NCBI GenBank assembly: GCA_030150965.1
Contig: JASLEW010000078.1
Location: forward strand, 1-5,612
Direction of reading: 5' to 3'
DNA length: 5,612 nt
From: Thermoanaerobaculia bacterium
GTDB lineage: Bacteria; Acidobacteriota; Thermoanaerobaculia; Multivoradales; UBA5704
Shown here: positions 1-4,310 of the stretch, in pieces
Layout of the letters: each line of letters starts with the position of its first letter
How positions within the stretch are numbered: position 1 is the stretch's first letter
Notes under the pieces: generated by a model
The model's database searches: none
Seen by the model: only the letters and a program-made list of their open reading frames with translations
What the model was told of the DNA's origin: nothing
Translations under genes and position numbers: made by a program

Positions 1-102
1 CGCCCGGCGCTCCTCGTCGTTCAGGCAAAGCGTGAGCTTGCGCACCCGCCGCGCCGCGGGTGCCAGCCGCGGGCGGCCGGTGCGCCGGTCAATGCGCGCC
101 AT
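1..102 (-). CDS. small basic protein, N-terminal fragment (ribbon-helix-helix/mobilisation-accessory-like)
   Basis: Thirty-four codons are visible, from an ATG at 102 to the left edge, with no stop, so the gene continues outside the window. The start is supported by a good Shine-Dalgarno sequence, AGGAGAG on the minus strand (117-111), 8 nt before the ATG. The peptide has a very basic N-terminus (MARIDRRTGRPR) followed by RKLTLCLNDEERRA. The short beta-strand-like segment ending in a D/E-E-R cluster is the pattern seen at the start of ribbon-helix-helix proteins, including MobC-type plasmid mobilisation accessory proteins and some antitoxins. The family assignment is an inference from about 15 residues; the missing part would hold the two helices that decide it. 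It lies in the same orientation as the recombinase remnant upstream, which fits a mobile-DNA context. Confidence 0.6.
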   Translation of the reverse strand, partial: MARIDRRTGRPRLAPAARRVRKLTLCLNDEERRA

Positions 103-110
103 GGCCAGGG

Positions 111-117
111 CTCTCCT
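111..117 (-). promoter_or_regulatory. Shine-Dalgarno site of the left-edge gene
   Basis: AGGAGAG on the minus strand, 8 nt before the ATG at 102. It is the main evidence that this edge-truncated reading frame is a real gene and that it starts there. Confidence 0.6.
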
Positions 118-162
118 GCCTTTCGATGCGCCCAGCCGGGGCAAGAGCGGTTGTGGGAAACC

Positions 163-206
163 AAAAAAGCGCCTGGACCTGGTGGGGCCTGGCGGCGGCA
201 AGGCGC
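163..206 (-). terminator. possible intrinsic terminator after the recombinase remnant
   Basis: Read on the minus strand, GCGCCT (206-201) can pair with AGGCGC (174-169), and the 3' arm is followed directly by six T residues (168-163). The T run after a GC stem is typical of Rho-independent termination. However, the loop is 26 nt and the stem only 6 bp, so this is weak. It lies about 80 bp downstream of the recombinase stop codon. The rest of the gene-free interval 103-288 shows only the GC-rich short repeats listed separately. Confidence 0.25.
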
Positions 207-240
207 GCGGCGGCGCGGCTCGGGTGGCGCCGGCCCCAGC

Positions 241-285
241 CGCGCGGTGGGCTGGGTCGCGCGGCGGGGCTGGGTCGCGCGGTGG
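241..285. repeat. short tandem repeat, about 2.5 units of 17-18 bp
   Basis: The 14-mer GCTGGGTCGCGCGG occurs at 251-264 and again at 269-282, an 18-bp offset. The flanking pieces CGCGCGGTGG (241-250 and 276-285) and CGCGCGGCGG (258-267) extend the pattern to about 2.5 imperfect units. It sits just downstream of the recombinase stop codon in a gene-free stretch. It could be slippage in GC-rich DNA or a set of binding sites near a recombination end. Nothing in the sequence distinguishes these. Confidence 0.6.
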
Positions 286-288
286 CCT

Positions 289-780
289 TCAGCGCCAGCT
301 CTCGGCGATCGGCACCACCGGGGCCAGCTCTCGCCCTTCGAGCTGCCCGGCGATGAAGGCGGCCACGCGGTCGGCCGCCAGGCGCAGGGGATCGGCGTTG
401 GTGATCACGTAGCCGGCCGTGACGCCGCCCCTGTGGTGGCCGAGGAGGGCGGCGACCAGCATCTCGGAGAAGCCCAGCTCGACGGCGATCGAGGCGAAGG
501 TGCGGCGCAGGGCGTGCATGCCTTCCCCGCTTCGATGCCGGCGCGGGCGAAGAGGAGGCGGGCGGGCTTGTCGAGGCCGATGAGGGGCCCGCCGCGGCGG
601 CCGCCCGGGCAGACGTGGGCGTCGGAGTTGGCCGCGGACGGGCAGGAGCGGCGGAGGAACTCGACCGCGGCGCGGCCGATCGGGGCTATGCGCGGCGCCG
701 GCCTTGGCGTCGCGCAGATGGAGCGAGCGGCCTTCGGGATCGCTGTCGTTCCAGCGCAGGCCGGAGCCGGCAGTGCCGTG
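289..780 (-). pseudogene. tyrosine recombinase (phage-type integrase), C-terminal remnant with frameshifts
   Basis: The remnant covers the C-terminal catalytic part of a site-specific tyrosine recombinase. Read on the minus strand, it begins with GLRWNDSDPEGRSLHLRDAK (about 762-703), the segment that follows catalytic box I in integrases. The frame then shifts by one at about 690-702. The next part, including RIAPIGRAAVEFLRR and GGPLIGLDKPARLLFARAGI, lies in a second frame. The original frame resumes at a G run (525-528 on the plus coordinate) and gives HALRRTFAS (HxxR box), LLGHHRGG (second His) and the likely nucleophile Tyr in AGYVI, ending at TGA 289-291. The N-terminal core-binding domain and the box I arginine (TGxRxxE) are missing, because arsR lies immediately upstream. 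Loss of that arginine and the two shifts argue for an inactive gene. If only the last part is called, it would be an open frame of 76 codons from ATG 519. The two shifts could instead be sequencing errors, but the 5' truncation remains. It marks an old integration boundary beside the arsenic genes. Confidence 0.75.
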
Positions 781-820
781 GATCTCCACCTTCCGTGCCG
801 CCGGTCCCTGCAGCGGACGC

Positions 821-1225
821 CTACTCTTGAGAGCTCGATCCGGCGGCCGGCGCGCAGGCCTCACAGCCGCATGCCGAGGGGGCGAGGCAGCCGCCGGTCT
901 CCGCCGCCAGGCGTGCCGCGTCGCGCTGGGCCGTCCTGAGGCGGGCCGCGCAGCCGAGGGCGGCGTCGAGCAGCGTCTGCGCCACCTGGCTGCGCTGCGG
1001 CGCCAGGCGGTAGTGCACCCAGAGCCCGCGCTTGTCCCCCCGCACCACGCCCGCGCGCCGCAGATAGGCCAGATGCCGCGACGCCTTGGGCTGCGAGATG
1101 CCGAGGCTCGCGTGGATGTGGCAGACGCAGATCTCCCCGTGGCGGAGCAGGGCCACGATCCGCAGGCGCGTGGGATCGGCCAGCGCCTTGAGCATCTGGT
1201 CCGCGGCTTGGAGCTCTCGATCCAT
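821..1225 (-). CDS. arsR: ArsR-family arsenite-responsive repressor
   Basis: A 134-residue winged-helix regulator of the ArsR/SmtB family, a dimeric repressor that releases DNA when As(III) binds cysteines. The sequence has the family opening LKALADPTRLRIVALL (12-27), then GEICVCHI (30-37), the classical metal-binding helix. The recognition helix region ISQPKASRHLAYLRRAGVV (43-61) and the wing with GLWVHYRL (67-74) follow. Cys33 and Cys35 match the CVC pair of the plasmid R773 ArsR. The third residue of that classic set (C in ELCVCDLC) is His38 here. Beyond the core, a tail of about 40 residues carries Cys92, Cys113 and a CGCEAC cluster (119-124), possibly extra or alternative As ligands. The gene is divergent from the arsM-arsC fusion and shares its promoter region, so it probably represses both directions. 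From the predicted promoter, the transcript would begin only about 7 nt before the ATG, with no clear Shine-Dalgarno sequence. Met11 is an alternative start but would remove the first helix. The family call is firm; the As specificity is inferred from CVC and the neighbours. Confidence 0.95.
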   Translation of the reverse strand: MDRELQAADQMLKALADPTRLRIVALLRHGEICVCHIHASLGISQPKASRHLAYLRRAGVVRGDKRGLWVHYRLAPQRSQVAQTLLDAALGCAARLRTAQRDAARLAAETGGCLAPSACGCEACAPAAGSSSQE

Positions 1226-1229
1226 ATCT

Positions 1230-1251
1230 GGCTTGACAAATATAACAGGCC
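1230..1251. promoter_or_regulatory. candidate ArsR operator (imperfect inverted repeat)
   Basis: GGCTTG (1230-1235) and CAGGCC (1246-1251) form an inverted repeat matching at 5 of 6 positions around a 10-nt AT-rich centre. It covers the -35 box of the rightward promoter and the -10 box of arsR, where a repressor would block both. ArsR-family operators are commonly AT-centred dyads in such positions. The exact binding site is inferred. Confidence 0.5.
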
Positions 1252-1262
1252 GGGGCGATGAT
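1233..1262 (+). promoter_or_regulatory. sigma70-type promoter for the arsenic operon
   Basis: A perfect TTGACA (1233-1238) is followed after 18 nt by GATGAT (1257-1262), which matches 4 of 6 positions of TATAAT. Transcription would begin near 1269, giving a leader of about 35 nt before the ATG at 1304. The site lies in one of the few AT-rich patches in the window. The weak -10 box suggests a modest or activator-independent but repressible promoter. Confidence 0.6.
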
Positions 1263-1267
1263 GTCTA
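1239..1267 (-). promoter_or_regulatory. sigma70-type promoter for arsR
   Basis: On the minus strand, TAGACA (1267-1262) and TATATT (1244-1239) are separated by exactly 17 nt, a strong match to the housekeeping consensus. It is interleaved with the rightward promoter: each -10 box abuts or overlaps the other promoter's -35 box. The start of transcription would fall near 1232, only about 7 nt before the arsR ATG at 1225, giving a nearly leaderless message. Confidence 0.6.
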
Positions 1268-1287
1268 CATCTGCTAAACCGCATGCA

Positions 1288-1294
1288 CTGGAGG
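1288..1294 (+). promoter_or_regulatory. Shine-Dalgarno site of the arsM-arsC fusion gene
   Basis: CTGGAGG ends 9 nt before the ATG at 1304. An in-frame ATG at 1283 lies upstream of this site and would place it inside the coding region, so 1304 is the better start. Confidence 0.7.
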
Positions 1295-1303
1295 CGTCCG
1301 GCG

Positions 1304-2542
1304 ATGAGCGATCTGAAGGCAGCGATCCAAGACAAGTACGGCAAGGCCGCGGCCGGCGTGGGGGCGGGCTGCGGCTGCGGCTGCGGCTGCGGCGATCCCA
1401 TCAGCTCCAACCTCTACGGCGCCCACGAGACCGCCGCCCTGCCGCCGGAGGCGGTCTCCGCCTCGCTCGGCTGCGGCAACCCGACGGCGATGATCGAGCT
1501 GCGGCCCGGCGAGACGGTGCTCGACCTGGGCTCGGGCGGCGGCATCGACGTGCTGCTCTCCGCCCGGCGGGTGGGGCCGGGCGGCAAGGTCTACGGGCTC
1601 GACATGACCGACGAGATGCTCGCCCTGGCGCGGGAGAACCAGCGCCGCGCGGGCGCCGCGAACGTCGAGTTCCTGAAGGGCGAGATCGAGGCCATCCCGC
1701 TGCCGGACCGGTCGGTGGACGTGGTGATCTCCAACTGCGTGATCAATCTGTCGAGCGACAAGGACCAGGCGCTTCGCGAGGCGTACCGCGTGCTGCGGCC
1801 CGGCGGCCGGTTCGCCGTCTCCGACGTGGTGGTGCGCGGCCCGGTGCGGGCGGAGCTGCGCCGCAACGTCGAGCTCTGGGTCGGCTGTGTGGCCGGCGCG
1901 CTGGAGGAGAGCGAGTACCGGGAGAAGCTCGCGCGCGCCGGCTTCGAGGAGGTGGAGATCGAGCCGTGGCGGGTCTATGCGCTGGCGGAGGCGCGGGAGC
2001 TCCTCGCCGCGGCGGGCCTCGATCCCGCGGCGGCCGCAGCCGAGGCCGACGGCAAGTTTGCAAGCGCCTTCATCCGCGCGCGGCGGCCGCAGGCGGACCG
2101 CGCCGCCGTGGGGCGGGGCGTGCGCGTCCTCTTCCTTTGCACCCACAACAGCGCGCGCTCGCAGATGGCGGAGGGTTTCCTGCGCCACCTGGCGCCGGCC
2201 GCCCAGGTGGCGAGCGCGGGCACCGAGATGACCCGGGTGCACCCCCTGGCCGTCCGTGCGATGGCCCGGCAGGGGCTCGACATCTCCGGCCAGCGGTCCA
2301 AGCACGTCGGGGAACTCGCCGGCCAGACGTTCGACTACGTGATCACGGTGTGCGACCACGCCCGCGAGTCCTGCCCGATCCTGCCCGGCGCGCCCGAGCA
2401 GATCCATTGGAGCATTCCCGATCCCGCCGCCGTCGAGGGCGATCCGGCGACCCGGCTGCGCGCCTTCGAGGGCGCGGCGCTCGAGCTGCTGACCCGCATC
2501 CGTCTGTTCGTCGCGCTCCTCGGGCGCGAGAGGCCGGCGTGA
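1304..2542 (+). CDS. arsenite S-adenosylmethionine methyltransferase - arsenate reductase fusion (ArsM-ArsC)
   Basis: A 412-residue cytoplasmic protein with two enzyme domains. Residues 1-260 are an ArsM-type methyltransferase: SAM-binding VLDLGSGGGID (72-82), GLDMTDEML (98-106), post-motif RVLRPGGRFAVSD (162-174), and the three cysteines that bind As(III) in characterised ArsM enzymes, here Cys57 (LGCGNP), Cys145 (SNCVIN) and Cys195 (VGCVAG). Residues 273-412 are an ArsC of the low-molecular-weight phosphatase, thioredoxin-coupled class: P-loop CTHNSARSQMAE with nucleophile Cys279 and Arg285, the redox relay pair Cys350 (TVCD) and Cys357 (SCP) seven residues apart, and the general-acid region IPDP with Asp373. 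All key residues of both enzymes are present and the frame is continuous. The linker (about 260-272) is short and contains GTG codons at 2108 and 2120 that could also start a free ArsC. Near the N-terminus is a CGCGCGCG stretch (23-30), encoded by four TGCGGC repeats at 1370-1393. The likely path is As(V) reduced to As(III) and then methylated by the same polypeptide. It is the first gene of the operon, opposite arsR. Domain calls are firm; channelling is inferred. Confidence 0.95.
   Translation: MSDLKAAIQDKYGKAAAGVGAGCGCGCGCGDPISSNLYGAHETAALPPEAVSASLGCGNPTAMIELRPGETVLDLGSGGGIDVLLSARRVGPGGKVYGLDMTDEMLALARENQRRAGAANVEFLKGEIEAIPLPDRSVDVVISNCVINLSSDKDQALREAYRVLRPGGRFAVSDVVVRGPVRAELRRNVELWVGCVAGALEESEYREKLARAGFEEVEIEPWRVYALAEARELLAAAGLDPAAAAAEADGKFASAFIRARRPQADRAAVGRGVRVLFLCTHNSARSQMAEGFLRHLAPAAQVASAGTEMTRVHPLAVRAMARQGLDISGQRSKHVGELAGQTFDYVITVCDHARESCPILPGAPEQIHWSIPDPAAVEGDPATRLRAFEGAALELLTRIRLFVALLGRERPA
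1370..1393 (+). repeat. TGCGGC hexanucleotide repeat, four copies, within the fusion gene
   Basis: Four perfect tandem TGCGGC units in frame encode (Cys-Gly)x4 at residues 23-30 of the fusion protein. Such a repeat can expand or contract by slippage without breaking the frame, changing the number of cysteines. Confidence 0.9.
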
Positions 2543-2718
2543 CCGGCGCTGGCGGCCGTGGCGATCGGCGCCGCATCGACGAAGCGTTGCAGCTGATCGA
2601 CGGCCTCGACACGCCGGAGCGAGTCAAGGTGCCGGCGTATTCGGCGATTGTCCAGGCGGCGGTCCGCGCCGGAGATTCAGCCCGCGCCCGGGCGCTCTTG
2701 CGGGAGGGAACGCCATGA
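2539..2718 (+). CDS. small hypothetical protein, helical-repeat (TPR/PPR-like) character
   Basis: I do not recognise a named family. The frame encodes 59 residues from GTG 2539, whose last two bases fall in the TGA stop of the fusion gene (GTGA, 4-bp overlap). A purine-rich GAGAGG (2528-2533) sits 5 nt upstream. Its own TGA stop overlaps the ATG of the next gene (ATGA). This double overlap and the absence of any other gene in the interval support a real, translationally coupled gene. After a Gly/Arg-rich start (3-12), residues 13-57 look like two or three helices. PAYSAIVQAAVRAGDSARAR (32-51) then ALLREG resembles one unit of a TPR or PPR repeat (Y-x-x-I, A-G-D, A-R-A-L-L positions). One unit cannot form a superhelix alone, so it may be a remnant, a small partner protein or a coupling peptide. 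The assignment is inference; alternative downstream starts such as TTG 2587 lack a ribosome site. Confidence 0.55.
   Translation: MTGAGGRGDRRRIDEALQLIDGLDTPERVKVPAYSAIVQAAVRAGDSARARALLREGTP
2702..2707 (+). promoter_or_regulatory. Shine-Dalgarno site of the LCAT-like hydrolase gene
   Basis: GGGAGG, 7 nt before the ATG at 2715, lies inside the end of the preceding small reading frame. It supports the ATG at 2715 as the hydrolase start and allows initiation both independently and by coupling. Confidence 0.65.
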
Positions 2719-4136
2719 ATCCCAGGCCACTCGTGTTCGTCCCCGGCCTTCCGGGTACCAGGCTGCTCGACAAGGCCTCGGGTGACGAGCTCTTCCCCAA
2801 CGTCCTCGGCCTGCTGAGCCCGGACGCGCGGACGCAGCTGATCGCGCGCCTGCGCGGTCCGGACGATCCGGATGCGGACGACGGCGTCGTCGCCGCCGAT
2901 CCGGTCGACACGGTGCTGCCGCTGGTGCCGTTCGTCGATCTCTCCGGCATCTTCAAGATGGCGGGGTCGCTCTACGACATCCTGAAGCGGTTGGGTTACC
3001 AGATCTCCGGCGCGTCGTTCGGCGACCGCTTCCGGCCCGTGGGCTGGGATTGGCGCCGGCCCGTCTACCAGGCCGGCACCCTCGCTCGGGTGAAGCAGGC
3101 GATCGTGGAGCTCAACGCGGCGACCGGCGAGCCGGTGACGCTTCTCTGCCACTCGACTGGTGGGCTGGTGGTGCGGGCGCTGCTCGAAAGCGATGCCACG
3201 ATCGCCCCGCTCCTGGAGCGCATCCTGGCGCTGGCGGTCCCCTGGGCCGGCACCCTCCAGCCGCTGCCGCTCCTCGCCGGCATGAACGGCTGGGGGCCGC
3301 TCACGGCGGCGCAGACCCAGGACGCCCTGGGACGCTCCTGGGCGGCGTTCGATCTCCTGCCGCCCGATCCAAGCCCGGGGAAAACGGACATGACGGGCGT
3401 GGACCTCTTTCGCGACGCGGCCGGTCAGCCAGCGTCGCCGGTCGTCGCGACGGCGTGGATTCCGGCGGGGCCGGCCGGCCAGGCGATGCGGGACCGCGCG
3501 CAGCGGTCCGACAGCGCCCTCGGCCGGCGCAGCCGGACCCTCGATCTGGGCGGGGTCGAGGTGGTCAACGTCGCCGCCTGGAGGGAGGACACGCTGAGCC
3601 GCGCCACCCTGGACGCGCAGGGGCGGCTCGCCTTTCAGGACGACCCGGAGGGCGACGGCACGGTCCCGCGGCCGTCCGTCGTCTGGCCGCGCGGGCCCCG
3701 GGTCCACACCTACCTGGTGCCGATCGGCCGCTACCCGACCGACCTCATCCGCCGCCTGCACAGCGCCATCTGGGAGAACCAGCCGGTCAGCGACCTGCTC
3801 GCGACCCACCTCGCGGGGCAGCCGCAGCCTCCGTATGTCTACGCCGCCGCCGACTCCGACGACGCGGTGGACGTGGACAAGCCGAAGATCCGGATCTACA
3901 TCGTCGCCCTCGATCCCCTGGGCAACCCGCTCACCGGCGCCTTCGCCACCGCCGACGGGAGCCCGGCGCATTTCGGCGTGGGAGCCGATGGCACGGGGAT
4001 GATGCTGCTCGATCGCGGCCTCGCCCAGAACGCCGGCCATGGCTTCTTCCGCTTGCAGGTGCGCTTCCACGATCCCACCGGCGCCCAGATCGGCGAGCCG
4101 CAGCCGCTCACCATCCAGGGCCCGGCGGTGCTGTAG
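2715..4136 (+). CDS. LCAT-like alpha/beta hydrolase (lipase/acyltransferase-type)
   Basis: A 473-residue protein with the layout of the lecithin:cholesterol acyltransferase-like group, which hydrolyse or transfer acyl chains of lipids. Visible elements are: VPGLPGTRL (9-17), the oxyanion-side loop; VGWDWRRPV (109-117), matching the family's YDWR segment; LLCHSTGGLVVRALL, with nucleophile Ser147 in a C-H-S-T-G-G elbow; AVPWAGTLQPL (174-184), matching the family's TPxxG segment; GDGTVP, with the likely catalytic Asp314; and RLHSAIWEN, with the likely catalytic His349, 35 residues later (His331 is an alternative). About residues 390-473 follow the catalytic domain as a beta-rich region (KIRIYIVALDPLGNPLTGAF...), perhaps a small sandwich or binding domain. 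No signal peptide or membrane segment is visible, so a cytoplasmic location is likely unless another export route is used. It overlaps the small upstream frame by 4 bp and shares the arsenic operon. A lipid substrate is inferred from the family and no substrate can be read from the sequence. The first elbow residue is Cys where Gly is usual. Confidence 0.85.
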   Translation: MNPRPLVFVPGLPGTRLLDKASGDELFPNVLGLLSPDARTQLIARLRGPDDPDADDGVVAADPVDTVLPLVPFVDLSGIFKMAGSLYDILKRLGYQISGASFGDRFRPVGWDWRRPVYQAGTLARVKQAIVELNAATGEPVTLLCHSTGGLVVRALLESDATIAPLLERILALAVPWAGTLQPLPLLAGMNGWGPLTAAQTQDALGRSWAAFDLLPPDPSPGKTDMTGVDLFRDAAGQPASPVVATAWIPAGPAGQAMRDRAQRSDSALGRRSRTLDLGGVEVVNVAAWREDTLSRATLDAQGRLAFQDDPEGDGTVPRPSVVWPRGPRVHTYLVPIGRYPTDLIRRLHSAIWENQPVSDLLATHLAGQPQPPYVYAAADSDDAVDVDKPKIRIYIVALDPLGNPLTGAFATADGSPAHFGVGADGTGMMLLDRGLAQNAGHGFFRLQVRFHDPTGAQIGEPQPLTIQGPAVL

Positions 4137-4288
4137 CGCCGCCGCAGCATCCGGCATCGCCGGCGCAAGCGCTCGGGCGCCAGCGCGGCGAGCCGCTGCC
4201 GGCGGCGCCGGCACACCCGCCCGCCGGCCTCACCAGCCGGGAAGCCGGCGCTGCCTTCGCGTGCGGCTCGATGGCGGTTTGGCCGGCG

Positions 4289-4309
4289 GGAAGGGGCACC
4301 ACTCCTTCC
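4289..4309. terminator. candidate bidirectional terminator hairpin between convergent genes
   Basis: GGAAGG (4289-4294) pairs perfectly with CCTTCC (4304-4309), and 4296-4302 can add an inner pair around a small loop. It lies immediately after the antiporter stop codon on the minus strand and about 150 bp after the hydrolase stop on the plus strand. There is no proper T run on either side, so intrinsic termination would be weak. The rest of the gap 4137-4288 holds only GC-rich short palindromes such as GCGCT/AGCGC and no gene. Confidence 0.35.
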
Positions 4310-4310
4310 T

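Noticed and set aside
118..185. Promoter for the left-edge minus-strand gene
   Set aside because: The AT-richer patch around 151-168 offers TTGG/TTGC-like boxes but no convincing -10 box at proper spacing.
786..823. Terminator after arsR
   Set aside because: Only a 4-bp GTCC/GGAC stem with no T run is visible.
151..939. Plus-strand open frame of 262 codons over the integrase relic
   Set aside because: It runs antisense to recognisable recombinase and arsR sequence and its product is Arg/Gly/Pro-rich without motifs.
1370..1393. CRISPR or other regulatory repeat array
   Set aside because: The repeats are in-frame hexamers inside a coding region, without spacers, and encode Cys-Gly.
1274..2407. 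Minus-strand open frame of 377 codons opposite the ArsM-ArsC gene
   Set aside because: It is an antisense shadow with His/Arg/Ala-rich composition; the plus-strand frame carries all enzyme motifs.
1258..2538. First two thirds of a plus-strand open frame that ends at 2718
   Set aside because: Before 2539 it is only an out-of-frame reading of the ArsM-ArsC gene; just the last 59 codons, after the overlap, are kept as a gene.
2343..4214. Minus-strand open frame of 623 codons opposite the hydrolase and the ArsC part
   Set aside because: It is the antisense shadow of the LCAT-like gene in GC-rich DNA. Its product is low-complexity Arg/His/Asp/Gly-rich and has no domain, whereas the plus strand shows complete catalytic motifs.
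4137..4288. Small gene or tRNA between the convergent genes
   Set aside because: No cloverleaf, ribosome site or protein-like frame is seen, only short GC palindromes.
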